Below are positions 17,200-26,134 of a stretch of 64,000 nucleotides of DNA, one piece after another. The stretch's first letter is position 1. Each line of letters begins with the position of its first letter. A model generated the notes under the pieces. The model was not told where the DNA came from. It was given only the letters and a program-made list of their open reading frames with translations, and did no database searches. Source of the DNA: Lentibacillus cibarius (GTDB taxonomy: Bacteria; Bacillota; Bacilli; Bacillales; Amphibacillaceae); assembly GCF_005887555.1 (NCBI RefSeq), contig NZ_VCIA01000001.1, positions 1,116,001 to 1,180,000 on the forward strand, written 5' to 3'. Position numbers and translations under genes: made by a program.

Positions 17200-18435
17200 T
17201 TATAACGCCTCTTGCAAAACACTTACAGGATTGAATATTTCATAATGGCGTTTATCATTTGGAACATTCCATTCTTTCAATCCTTTATCGACAGCTTTCA
17301 TGAATGGTGCAGGGCCACAGCAATAAAAGTCCGCTTGGTTACCGCAGGACAAAATGGATTGCAGCCATTGAAGATCAACAAAGCCTTCCTTATCATAATT
17401 TTGGCTGTTTTGATCAGCTTTGGTTGGACTGTCATAACAAACGAATGAAGAAATGTTTGGATGTTCAACAGCAAGCTGTTCCACATGTTCCTTCATTACA
17501 TGGGTTGAGCTATTTTGCGTCGCATGGATAAAGGTTACCGGTCGCTGTGGCTCTTGTTCAGCTAGCGTTTCCAGCATGCCGACAACCGGGGTCAATCCTA
17601 TGCCTCCGCTCAGTAGTACAATCGGTTCATCTTCGCTAGCAATCGTGAAATCGCCTGCAGGAGCGGAAAACTCCAGCGTATCTCCTTCTTTTACCTCATC
17701 ATGTAAATAACTGGAGACCACGCCATCAGGTACGTTCCCATCTCCTGTTTCACGCTTAACGCTTATTTTATAAAAATCTTTACCCGACACGCCAGACAAA
17801 CTATACTGACGCATATGGGTATATGGTTCCCCGGCAATATCAACTTTAATCGTTAAATATTGACCCGCTTTGTATGGGGCAAGTGGTTTCCCATCTTTCG
17901 CCTTCAGACAAAGCGAAATCACATCATCGGTTTCCTGAATTTTTTCGTCCACGACCAAAGCGCGGAACCCTGTCCAGCCACCTTCTTGCTCTTCTATTTC
18001 GTTATATTTTTTCTGTTCGAGCTCAATAAACAGGTTAGCGATATAATCGTAAGCTGCACGCCACGCATCAAGCACTTCTTCAGTGGCTGCATCACCAAGA
18101 ATCTCCTGAACCGCCTGAATCAGTGCCTCGCCGACAACTGGATATTGTTCCGGTTTAACACCAAGGGAGACGTGCTTTTCCGCAATACGTTCAACAAGCT
18201 CATCGATGTTCTCCAAACTATCGATGTTTTCGCCGGCTGCATAAACGGAATAAACCAGCGCCTCCTGCTGTAGTCCCCGCTTCTGATTTGTCTGATTAAA
18301 TATATTGCGCAGTTCCGGCACTTTTTCAAACAGCAATTCATAAAAACGCTTCCCAATATCCGTGCTGTTCTCCTTCAAAACAGGTGCCGTAGATTTAACT
18401 ATTTCCAATTTATTTTCATCAAGCGCCAATGACAT
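17200..18435 (-). CDS. hmp: Flavohemoglobin, nitric oxide dioxygenase
   Basis: Converts nitric oxide and oxygen to nitrate using NAD(P)H; nitrosative stress protection in the cytoplasm. 411 aa: N-terminal globin (about 1-140; proximal heme His in EKHVSLGVKPEQY), FAD-binding beta-barrel (about 150-260; RQYSLSG and GVVSSYLHDEV) and NAD-binding domain (about 265-400; LSGGIGLTPVVGML, YCCGPAPFMKAV). All three parts are intact and the length is normal. ATG at 18435 follows GGAGG at only 2 nt, a tight but usable spacing. Two Crp/Fnr-type boxes lie 56-88 nt upstream, consistent with induction at low oxygen. Confidence 0.94.
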   Translation of the reverse strand: MSLALDENKLEIVKSTAPVLKENSTDIGKRFYELLFEKVPELRNIFNQTNQKRGLQQEALVYSVYAAGENIDSLENIDELVERIAEKHVSLGVKPEQYPVVGEALIQAVQEILGDAATEEVLDAWRAAYDYIANLFIELEQKKYNEIEEQEGGWTGFRALVVDEKIQETDDVISLCLKAKDGKPLAPYKAGQYLTIKVDIAGEPYTHMRQYSLSGVSGKDFYKISVKRETGDGNVPDGVVSSYLHDEVKEGDTLEFSAPAGDFTIASEDEPIVLLSGGIGLTPVVGMLETLAEQEPQRPVTFIHATQNSSTHVMKEHVEQLAVEHPNISSFVCYDSPTKADQNSQNYDKEGFVDLQWLQSILSCGNQADFYCCGPAPFMKAVDKGLKEWNVPNDKRHYEIFNPVSVLQEAL

Positions 18436-18490
18436 TCCCTCCAGATAAGTTAATCATGATTAGTTTTCCCTATATCCAACATGTTAACCT

Positions 18491-18523
18491 TGTGATATCA
18501 CTCACAAAGTGATTTGAATCACA
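18491..18523. promoter_or_regulatory. Two tandem Crp/Fnr-type boxes upstream of hmp
   Basis: TGTGATATCACTCACA (18491-18506) fits TGTGA-N6-TCACA exactly; AGTGATTTGAATCACA (18508-18523) fits with one change. A separate perfect palindrome TAATCATGATTA lies at 18451-18462, nearer the hmp start. The sites could serve a redox regulator of the Fnr family. Confidence 0.6.
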
Positions 18524-18629
18524 CTTAGTGGTGACAGTTGTGTGAACAGTAATTTTGGCAGTGTGTGTTGCCTGAGCTTAACTAATGTTGAATAGCTTTT
18601 CATTATTGAGTGGGTTGGATAAGATAAAT

Positions 18630-18790
18630 AAGGCGCTGTCGTCGTCGGTTGCGGCGCACATCACTCGGGTTAGGGGTGCAGTCGTTCGACCTGACGTGAA
18701 TTACGACTTTTGGCCGGAACTGCGTGAGCGTTATTCGATTCAAAATGGGGGAAAGCTGATTTTGGAAGGATGCCGAAAATCATCTATTGA
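18630..18790. repeat. Decayed composite repeat element
   Basis: Diverged array units (GTCGTCGGTTGCGGCGCA, ATCACTCGGGTTAGGGGTGC, GTCGTTCGACCTGACGTG) followed by a palindrome GATTTTGGAAGGATGCCGAAAATC-type core at 18758-18781 and ATCTATTGAG. The same palindrome and tail occur at 34960 and 39453 beside fresh arrays. The 73-aa open frame here is not a gene in my view. Confidence 0.55.
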
Positions 18791-18888
18791 GCGTCAAATG
18801 GGATAATTGTGACAAAATCATGAAAAGATACTTACAACTAGCGAAAGCCAGCAAGCTTTGTTAGGCGACAGAAAGGAGGAGCAATACA

Positions 18889-19335
18889 ATGATTAGTGCT
18901 GTATTATGGGTCATATTTATTTTACCAATAGCATCTTTATTTCTTTTAAACCAAGAAGTGATCAAAAGATATCTCCCCGCCGCGCTGTTTGTAACAGTCT
19001 TAAATTCGATTCTGTATGAAATTGCCTGGGAAGAGAACTGGTGGCGATACCAAATCACCCTCTTCAACTGGGACAAAATCGCTCCTGTCCATATCGTTTA
19101 CAGTTCGTATTGGGTCGTTACCATTTGGATTCTTTATTTCACGTTCCAAAAATTTTGGCTGTACGCTGTCGTGAATATTATCGCAGACTTCCTGTTTGTC
19201 TTTACTATTTCGGCGTGGATGAAACATGTGGGGGTTTTCACAGGTGATATGCCGATGTTTATGACCGGGTTGCTGTTTATCTCGATGGCTATGCTCATTT
19301 ATATCTTCCAGCGTTGGTATGAAAATAAAAATTAG
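18889..19335 (+). CDS. Small polytopic membrane protein of unknown function
   Basis: 148 aa, about five hydrophobic segments (residues 4-20, 28-45, 68-87, 90-110, 122-140) with an aromatic-rich EIAWEENWWRYQ loop and a C-terminal FQRWYENKN tail. It resembles, from memory, CBO0543-type small membrane proteins common in Bacillaceae and Clostridia; their function is not known to me. Ribosome binding site AAAGGAGGAG at 8 nt strongly supports ATG 18889. Stands alone on the plus strand between hmp and the SDR gene, with repeat DNA on both sides. Confidence 0.75.
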   Translation: MISAVLWVIFILPIASLFLLNQEVIKRYLPAALFVTVLNSILYEIAWEENWWRYQITLFNWDKIAPVHIVYSSYWVVTIWILYFTFQKFWLYAVVNIIADFLFVFTISAWMKHVGVFTGDMPMFMTGLLFISMAMLIYIFQRWYENKN

Positions 19336-19352
19336 ACGTGCCCGTTATGGCA

Positions 19353-19432
19353 GGCCGCGCGACTTTCCTGATTTTCGCGTGAGTTTCACCCGGGCCGCGC
19401 GACTTTTCCCATTTTCGCGCGACTTTCGGGCC
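19353..19432. repeat. Tandem 40-bp GC-rich repeat
   Basis: Two imperfect 40-bp units start GGCCGCGCGACTTT at 19353 and 19393, each with an internal ATTTTCGCG. They fill the gap between two convergent genes. Confidence 0.75.
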
Positions 19433-19444
19433 GGGGCGACGAGT

Positions 19445-20059
19445 TTAAACCAGGAGCTCGTCTATTGTTTGTCTACTCACATCGATATTAGCCCCGTATT
19501 CATATTCGCCTTCTATTGCTTTCATGACGACTTGGGCAAATTCCTGCGGGGTTAATAACGTTTGCTGGTCTTCGTCTGGATATAATCTGTTTCGCATTTT
19601 CGTTTTGGTTCTGCCGGGCGATAAGCAGACCGTCTTTATTCCTTCATCTGCCCAACACTTTGTTGCCATAATCACTCCGGCTTTCGTGGCACAGTAGGAA
19701 CTCCAATTGCCACGCGGCTTCGTTCCTGCAGAAGATCCTAAATTAATAATAAGTGCTTGTTCATTTTGTTCCAGCACTGCACCTGTACAATTAAACACCC
19801 CGAGCAAATTGACGTCGATCGAATGTTTTTCACTTTGGATACTATTCTCAGCAATAGGTACTGGCTCAATATATCCAGCATTGTTGATGAGAATGTCTGG
19901 TTTTACTTTTTCAACATACTGATGAACAGAAGTGGGATCCGTTACATCCAATGCTTCTTTTCCAGGCGTATATATATTAAATTCCTCGTTCTTTTGGAGT
20001 TCGGCCACGATTGCTTTTGCTATATCCCCATTGCCACCGGTGATTAAAACGTTTTTCAT
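19445..20059 (-). CDS. Short-chain dehydrogenase/reductase (SDR)
   Basis: 204-aa NAD(P)-dependent oxidoreductase of unknown substrate. Rossmann start MKNVLITGGNGDIAKAI, NNAG at about residue 80 (ILINNAGYIEP), Ser in NLGSSAG and the catalytic Tyr/Lys pair in SSYCATKAG, then LSPGRTKTKM. Shorter than the classical 250-aa SDR because the loop after the active site is trimmed, but the catalytic set is intact. ATG at 20059 has a modest GGGATG site. It lies downstream of pepF beyond a terminator-like hairpin, so is probably a separate unit. Confidence 0.85.
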   Translation of the reverse strand: MKNVLITGGNGDIAKAIVAELQKNEEFNIYTPGKEALDVTDPTSVHQYVEKVKPDILINNAGYIEPVPIAENSIQSEKHSIDVNLLGVFNCTGAVLEQNEQALIINLGSSAGTKPRGNWSSYCATKAGVIMATKCWADEGIKTVCLSPGRTKTKMRNRLYPDEDQQTLLTPQEFAQVVMKAIEGEYEYGANIDVSRQTIDELLV

Positions 20060-20164
20060 TTCAGCATCCCTTCTTTCGTTCGTCTTCTAAGTGTTCATTT
20101 TACTAAAAGTCATCTACTCTTCAAAGGAAACCTTTGCCAACTGGAAGTTTTAACGTCAATTCTG

Positions 20165-20205
20165 TGAAAAGCTGCCAGATTCATGTTCGGCATGAATCTG
20201 ACAGC
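20165..20205 (-). terminator. Terminator-like hairpin after pepF
   Basis: GCTGCCAGATTCATG (20171-20185) pairs with CATGAATCTGACAGC (20191-20205) around a 5-nt loop; T4 follows on the minus strand. It separates pepF from the SDR gene. Confidence 0.65.
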
Positions 20206-20285
20206 ATCAATCCTTTTGCCCTGTTTATTTTACTCAGTCATTATTGCTTGATCTGGTTCACGTCCTTTTTCTCACTTCCCCGGTT

Positions 20286-22082
20286 TCATGTTGTCAGCCT
20301 AATAAATTCTGCTGCATCTTCGGCCATCAGTTGAATGCCAGCTTCCCAGAAATCCTGTTTCGTGATATCGACGCCTAGGTGTTTTGCGGCGAGGTCTTCC
20401 ACCTTCATCGCTCCTGTGTCCTGCAACAGCGCGATATATTTTTCCTCAAAGCCTTCCGGATGCTTCAAGTATTCCGCGTAAATTCCCAGGCTAAACAAAA
20501 AGCCGAATGTATAAGGGAAATTGTAGAACGGTATATCATCGATAAAGAAATGCAATTTGCTGCACCAGAAATGTGGATGATAGTTGGCTAAGCTGTCACC
20601 ATAAGCTTGTTTTTGCGCCTCCACCATCAGTTCATTCAACCGTTTTTCCGATACAATCCCTTTGGCACGCTCGGTGTAAAAGGCATCTTCAAATAGGAAC
20701 CGGGCGTGGATATTTAGAAACATCGCTGTGGCATTTTCCAGTTTCGTATTCAACAGCGTGACTTTTTCAGCCTCGGATGCTGCGCCCGCCAAGGTTGCAT
20801 TGGTGATAATCGTTTCGGCAAATGTACTTGCTGTCTCGGCAACATTCATGGCATATTCCCGGTTCAAATCCGGCAAGTCCTTCATCACGTGGCTATGAAA
20901 GGCGTGACCTAATTCGTGGGCTAAGGTGCTCGCATCACTCGGCGAACCGGTGAATGTCATGAAAATCCGTGACTCTTCCCATTCCGGTAGCAACGTGCAA
21001 TAGCCGCCAGGGCGTTTATTCGACCGGTCCTCCGCTTCCACCCAGCGATTTTCCAATGCGTGCTTGGCAAATGCCGACATTTTTGGGCCAAAGGTTGCAA
21101 AATTGTCAATGACAAAATCGCATGCTTCATCATAAGTGAACGTCTTCGGTTGAACACCATTCATCGCAACTGGTGCCTCCACGTCCTGCCAGCCTAATTT
21201 TTCCATGCCGAGTACGTTCGCCTTCTGATGTAAAAAGTCGATGAACGGCTGCTTATTATTAGCGACAGCTGTCCACATCGCATCCAACGTTGCTTCGGTC
21301 ATCCGGTTGTATTCCAGCGGTTCTTCCAAATGACTTTTGCGTTGGTGCGCCCTTTGCAATGTCAGTCGGTAACCGTCCAAATGATTAATGGTATCGGCAA
21401 AAATCGGTGCATACTTGCTCCAGGCCGCTTCCCAGTTTTCAAACAGCTGTTTACGTATGGTAGGATCGGGATCAGCATACATCCGGTTCATCGCCTGGCC
21501 GACAGACAACTGCCTTGTTTCCCCATCCTTATCTGTCAATGGGATGGTCATCAGTGAAACAACTGTATCATACAAGTTGCTCCATGCGGCCAGTCCGTCC
21601 TGATTCAGCTCGGCGATGAGCTTTTCCTCTTCCTCCGACAACAGTCGCTTACCCTTATCTCGCAGTTCGTTTAGGGTAAAAGCTATTTCCTTCAACGATT
21701 CATTTTCCAGTAGTTGCTGCCAGTCCGCATCTGCCACAGCGACCAATTGTTTTGTAAACGTGTTGGATAGCTTTTGCATGTCACTGTATAAATCCATGAC
21801 TTGCCCCATGACCACGTCGGCGTATTCATCGTCCATGAACGCATCATGATACATTTGAACGAACGTTGCAGCCTGTCCGATCCCCTTACCAATCGTCTCT
21901 TGCTGCTGCAAAAGCGCCTGCAATTTTTCAGCCGATGGGTCCTTGCTGAGATCCTCGTTGTTCAACGTCTCCTGATACGTCTGGATATCTTCTTTTAAGG
22001 ACGCCAGCTTCGATTGCAGTTCTTTAGATTTCGTTCCCCCTGGAAAAATACTATCTAAATCCCATGTGTTTGGATAATTCAT
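20286..22082 (-). CDS. pepF: Oligoendopeptidase F (M3 family)
   Basis: Cytoplasmic zinc endopeptidase that trims short peptides. 598 aa, all helical; the zinc motif HELGHAFHSH starts at residue 389, with the third ligand Glu in NVAETASTFAET some 25 residues on, as in M3 thimet-type enzymes; the tail YHPHFWCSKLHFFI and YNFPYTFGFLFSLG is characteristic of the PepF group. Start at 22082; a GGGGAGTGA site precedes it. It follows pepV in the same direction with a 91-nt gap and may be cotranscribed with it, giving a peptide-processing pair. Confidence 0.93.
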   Translation of the reverse strand: MNYPNTWDLDSIFPGGTKSKELQSKLASLKEDIQTYQETLNNEDLSKDPSAEKLQALLQQQETIGKGIGQAATFVQMYHDAFMDDEYADVVMGQVMDLYSDMQKLSNTFTKQLVAVADADWQQLLENESLKEIAFTLNELRDKGKRLLSEEEEKLIAELNQDGLAAWSNLYDTVVSLMTIPLTDKDGETRQLSVGQAMNRMYADPDPTIRKQLFENWEAAWSKYAPIFADTINHLDGYRLTLQRAHQRKSHLEEPLEYNRMTEATLDAMWTAVANNKQPFIDFLHQKANVLGMEKLGWQDVEAPVAMNGVQPKTFTYDEACDFVIDNFATFGPKMSAFAKHALENRWVEAEDRSNKRPGGYCTLLPEWEESRIFMTFTGSPSDASTLAHELGHAFHSHVMKDLPDLNREYAMNVAETASTFAETIITNATLAGAASEAEKVTLLNTKLENATAMFLNIHARFLFEDAFYTERAKGIVSEKRLNELMVEAQKQAYGDSLANYHPHFWCSKLHFFIDDIPFYNFPYTFGFLFSLGIYAEYLKHPEGFEEKYIALLQDTGAMKVEDLAAKHLGVDITKQDFWEAGIQLMAEDAAEFIRLTT

Positions 22083-22173
22083 TGCCTGTCACTCCCCTTT
22101 TTGATTACAATCGCGCAAATATTGGACGCCGGTTTCAGCCTTGCCGGAAAATAGCCTGCATTGCCCCCCCGTA

Positions 22174-23592
22174 TTAATCGGCTTTTGCCAGTTCATAAAT
22201 CGCTTGTGCATAAATGGCGGTTGCCTTCAGTAAATCGTCCACCACAGCATATTCATCTTTTTGATGCATGACATCCGCACGTCCCGGGAACATCGCGCCA
22301 AACGCTACCCCGTGATCCAAGGCGCGCGCATAGGTACCACCGCCAATGGCCAGCAGTTCCCCCTTCTCACCGGTTTGGTCCTCATAGACACGCTGCAAGG
22401 TCTGAATAAGCGGATCGTCTTTTTCCACATGCGTTGGTTTGGAATCCGTCAAGTTCTCCACCGTTAGCCCCTTGGCCTCAGCCGCTTTTGTTAGTGTATC
22501 TTTACCTTTTTCCATATCAAACGTAACCGGATAGCGCATGTTGACCCCGATGCGTCCTTCCGATCCTTTGCTGTAATGCATAACACCAACATTCATCGTC
22601 AAATCACCGGAGATATCGTCGGAAAAGGCCATGTCGAAAACTTCTCCACGTGTTTGTTCATAGAATTCGGCAATCTCAGCGATAAACTTATGGCCTGACG
22701 CATCCAGTGGCAGATCCTGCAAAAACTTCGCCAGCCATATACCGGCGTTCACCCCGTTTCGCGGTTCGGCTCCGTGTGCGCTCATCCCGTTTAAGCTGAA
22801 AATGATTTGCCCATTTTCCGTGGTTGCTTGGCCGTCTAAACTAGCATCCGCCAGAAAGCGCTGATATTGCTGAATCATCTCACTCTCTTCCTGTGGGAGG
22901 GACACACGAGCTTCGGCATAGTCGGGCACCATATTATATCGCCGACCGGATTGAAACGCCTGCAGCACTAGTTCATCATCCGAAGTCGCTGCATCCGCTG
23001 ACATCACCAAATCAAAATCAGAAATGCCTTTTTCCGCAAAAATAATCGGAAAATCCGCGTCCGGTACAAATCCCATATCCGGCATTTCCTCGTGTTGGAA
23101 ATAATGCGCCACACCGCGCCAATCACTTTCTTCATCCGTGCCAATAATCAGGCGGACGCGCTTGTTCAGTGGGATGCCGAGCTCTTTCACAATTTTCATC
23201 CCATAATAAGCGGCAATGGTCGGTCCCTTATCATCACTTGAGCCACGGGCATAAATCTTCCCGTCTTTAATCGTTGCACTGTAGGGGTCCACGCTCCATC
23301 CATCCCCCTCAGGCACCACATCAGCATGTCCCAATATGCCAAGCAGCTCGTCTCCCGCTTCACCCATTTCCAAGTGACCTGCAAGATTGCCGACATTCTT
23401 CACCGCGAATCCGTCCTGTTCACCTAAATCCAGCATATACTGCAAGGCATCTTTCACACCTTGCCCGAGCGGTGCCTCGTCTGTAGCATTTGCTTCATCG
23501 AGGACACTTTTTATTTGCAAAAATCCTTCTAAATCACTAAGAAATTTATCTTTACGTTTAGAAACTTCCTCCATCCAATTGATCTTATCCAT
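22174..23592 (-). CDS. pepV: Dipeptidase PepV (M20 family)
   Basis: Metal-dependent cytoplasmic dipeptidase, 472 aa, the usual PepV length. M20 ligands are visible: LGHADVVPEGDGW (first His/Asp), YARGSSDDKGPT (bridging Asp), IGTDEESDWRG (catalytic Glu and ligand Glu), DADFPIIFAEKG, and the last His in AMFPGRADVMHQKDEYAV. The lid domain lies between about 180 and 380, with the substrate-binding His in NGMSAHGAEPRNG. Start at 23592 follows GGAGTGA at 7 nt. Confidence 0.93.
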   Translation of the reverse strand: MDKINWMEEVSKRKDKFLSDLEGFLQIKSVLDEANATDEAPLGQGVKDALQYMLDLGEQDGFAVKNVGNLAGHLEMGEAGDELLGILGHADVVPEGDGWSVDPYSATIKDGKIYARGSSDDKGPTIAAYYGMKIVKELGIPLNKRVRLIIGTDEESDWRGVAHYFQHEEMPDMGFVPDADFPIIFAEKGISDFDLVMSADAATSDDELVLQAFQSGRRYNMVPDYAEARVSLPQEESEMIQQYQRFLADASLDGQATTENGQIIFSLNGMSAHGAEPRNGVNAGIWLAKFLQDLPLDASGHKFIAEIAEFYEQTRGEVFDMAFSDDISGDLTMNVGVMHYSKGSEGRIGVNMRYPVTFDMEKGKDTLTKAAEAKGLTVENLTDSKPTHVEKDDPLIQTLQRVYEDQTGEKGELLAIGGGTYARALDHGVAFGAMFPGRADVMHQKDEYAVVDDLLKATAIYAQAIYELAKAD

Positions 23593-23898
23593 AACTTGTT
23601 CACTCCTTCGTTCGGCCTAACCTGTTCTCATTCAGAACGATTGGTAGGCTAGCTTGTTATGTAGGTTACCCATTATTGTACCGCAGACCCACCTTCATTC
23701 AAAATATTTCCTTTTCCTGAAACAAAGGTAGCATTCAGGAGGTTACAGGCACACAATCAGTCGCTAAGTCATATTTGTTCCGGAAAAGACATATGATTCA
23801 TCGGGTGTTCAGACGTATCCATGATGGTTTTGTTTCACCGTATGCTGTTCGTTTAACTAGCGAGAAAGCAGGGAAACGACATTTAATAAGAATTAATC

Positions 23899-23927
23899 TT
23901 AACAAAATCATCAAACAAATATATAAT
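23899..23927 (+). promoter_or_regulatory. Candidate sigma-A promoter for ltaS
   Basis: TTAACA (23899-23904), exactly 17 nt, TATAAT (23922-23927). It lies 120 nt upstream of the LTA synthase gene in the gap 23593-24047, where I see no other gene. Confidence 0.6.
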
Positions 23928-24047
23928 AGATTGTAATCAAATCGGAACCATCCTCCAGACGATTCATCATTGCTTAATAATAAAAGATGGTTTTAGTAAA
24001 AAAGTCGGTTTATTCGTTAAGTGATTGAAAACGGGGGGTGACGAAAC

Positions 24048-26006
24048 ATGGATAAACTGAAGAGCTTAAAATCGGCCAAAATGGGGTTTTTCATACTCGC
24101 TTTGCTTTTATTTTGGCTAAAGACGTATATTATATATCTGTCAGAGTTTAATTTAGGCGTCAACAATTTACTGCAACATTTTTTACTATTTATTAATCCG
24201 TTGAGCTCGGGACTAGTGTTGCTTGGTCTCGCGTTATTTTTTAAGGGAAATCGATTTGGTATCACGTTGCTGATTATTGATACACTGCTGACGTTGTTTA
24301 TGTATGCTAATATCATGTTTTACCGTGATTATGATACCTTTATTACCATTCAAACGCTGATGCAAACGGAAAATGCCAGCAGTATTGGTAAAAGTGTTCT
24401 TAATTTATTTGAGTGGCATGATTTTTTGTATACACTGGATCTTATCGTTCTGGGAGTACTGTTTCGTAAATGGAAAACTGACTGGCCCGAGGTACATGTG
24501 AACTTGAAAAAACCTTTTGCTGTCCTGGCTTCAGGAGTTATTGTGTTCACAGTTAATTTAGGTTTAGCAGAGATTGACCGCCCGCAACTATTGCAGCGTG
24601 TTTTTGACAATAATTATATTGTTAAGTATTTAGGCGCGCCTAACTTTGCCGTGTTAAACACGGTTCAGACGGTGAAGGCCAGCGCGAAACGATCGATGGC
24701 TTCAAGTGACGATATAAAGGAAGTGGAAAACTATACGAACAAGAAATATGCTGAACCGAACGCCGAATACTTCGGGAAAGCAACGGGCAAAAACATTATC
24801 AAAATTCACTTGGAGTCGTTTCAGTCATTTCTGATTGATTATAAGCTGCACGGGGAAGAGGTAACACCGTTTTTGAATTCGCTTGTTCATGATAAAAGCA
24901 AGAATTTCACGTACTTTGATAACTTCTTTCACCAAACAGGGCAAGGTAAAACGGCCGACGCGGAATTACTGATGGATAATTCCCTGTACGGATTGCCACA
25001 GGGTGCTGCATTTGTTACCAAAGACACAAATACGTATCAGTCGTTGCCAGCTATTCTGGATCAAAAGCAGAACTATACAAGCGCCGTATTTCATGGGGAT
25101 GAGAAATCATTCTGGAACCGAAACCAGATTTACAAACACTTAGGTGTGGACGAATTTTATGGTTCTAGCTACTATGACATGAGTGAAGAAAAGGTGGTCA
25201 ATTATGGCCTGAAGGATAAACCTTTCTTTAAGCAATCCATGCCAGCACTTGAGAAGCTTGAAGAACAAGATGATCCTTTTTACGCGCACATGCTGACACT
25301 GACCCACCATTATCCGTTTTTATTGGATGAAGGCGATGAATCAATAGCACCTGCTGAAACCGGCGATGGTACGGTTGACCGCTATTTCCAGACAGCCCGT
25401 TATCTGGATGAGTCGCTGGAACAGTTTTTTAAAGACCTGAAGAAAAAAGGGTTATATGAGCATTCAGTCATCATGATTTATGGTGACCATTACGGCATTT
25501 CGGAAAATCATAATCGAGCCATGAGTGAAATCCTAGGTGAAGAAATCACGCCATTGAAAAATGCGAACTTGCAGCGGGTCCCCTTTATGATCCGTGTTCC
25601 GGGTGTTGACAGCCAAGGGATCAATCATGAATATACCGGTCAGGCGGATGTCATGCCGACGATGCTGCATCTGCTGGGAATCAATGCCGACAATTACATT
25701 CAGTTTGGTACGGATATGTTTTCTGACGAGCATAGAGACTTTGTACCGTTCCGCAATGGCAACTTTATGACCGAGGATTACAGCTATGTGAAGAATGTCT
25801 TTTACGATAATGAAACTGGAAAAGCGATAGAAGAACCGACCGCAGAAATGAAAGAATTACGGGATCAGGTCCATTATGAATTAAGCTTAAATGATGAAGT
25901 ACTAAATGGTGACCTGCTTCGATTCTATGAACCTAGTAACGATTGGGAGCCGATTGATCCTAGTAAATACCAGTATGGAGAGTCTAATGAAGAAGAGAAC
26001 CGATAG
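24048..26006 (+). CDS. ltaS: Lipoteichoic acid synthase family (LtaS-type sulfatase)
   Basis: Polymerises glycerolphosphate from phosphatidylglycerol onto a lipid anchor outside the membrane. 652 aa: five hydrophobic segments in residues 10-190, then an extracellular sulfatase-fold domain. Metal and catalytic residues: Glu in KIIKIHLESFQSFL, nucleophile Thr in GQGKTADAELL, the FHGDEKSFWNR stretch, and MIYGDHYGISENHNRA. A KRSMASS region near residue 215 resembles the site where signal peptidase releases the LtaS ectodomain; this is inference. The start at 24048 has GGGGGGTGA at 6 nt. A terminator follows. Bacilli usually hold several LtaS paralogues, so which one this is cannot be told. Confidence 0.92.
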   Translation: MDKLKSLKSAKMGFFILALLLFWLKTYIIYLSEFNLGVNNLLQHFLLFINPLSSGLVLLGLALFFKGNRFGITLLIIDTLLTLFMYANIMFYRDYDTFITIQTLMQTENASSIGKSVLNLFEWHDFLYTLDLIVLGVLFRKWKTDWPEVHVNLKKPFAVLASGVIVFTVNLGLAEIDRPQLLQRVFDNNYIVKYLGAPNFAVLNTVQTVKASAKRSMASSDDIKEVENYTNKKYAEPNAEYFGKATGKNIIKIHLESFQSFLIDYKLHGEEVTPFLNSLVHDKSKNFTYFDNFFHQTGQGKTADAELLMDNSLYGLPQGAAFVTKDTNTYQSLPAILDQKQNYTSAVFHGDEKSFWNRNQIYKHLGVDEFYGSSYYDMSEEKVVNYGLKDKPFFKQSMPALEKLEEQDDPFYAHMLTLTHHYPFLLDEGDESIAPAETGDGTVDRYFQTARYLDESLEQFFKDLKKKGLYEHSVIMIYGDHYGISENHNRAMSEILGEEITPLKNANLQRVPFMIRVPGVDSQGINHEYTGQADVMPTMLHLLGINADNYIQFGTDMFSDEHRDFVPFRNGNFMTEDYSYVKNVFYDNETGKAIEEPTAEMKELRDQVHYELSLNDEVLNGDLLRFYEPSNDWEPIDPSKYQYGESNEEENR

Positions 26007-26026
26007 GATAAAAGAGCAAAAATAGC

Positions 26027-26064
26027 AAGAACCCGCTTCCCAATTAATGGGGAGCGGGTTCTTT
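26027..26064. terminator. Bidirectional terminator between ltaS and the SSS symporter gene
   Basis: AAGAACCCGCTTCCC pairs with GGGGAGCGGGTTCTT over 15 positions with a short AT loop. Confidence 0.85.
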
Positions 26065-26134
26065 GTAAGTAAGGGGCTTTGCGTAACTACAGCCGTATTC
26101 GTACTAAGATTATTCCTTTCCAAATGCGCTTACA

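Noticed and set aside
18585..18806. 73-aa frame on the plus strand
   Set aside because: Lies in a decayed repeat element, with no convincing ribosome binding site; composition looks like the array and palindrome.
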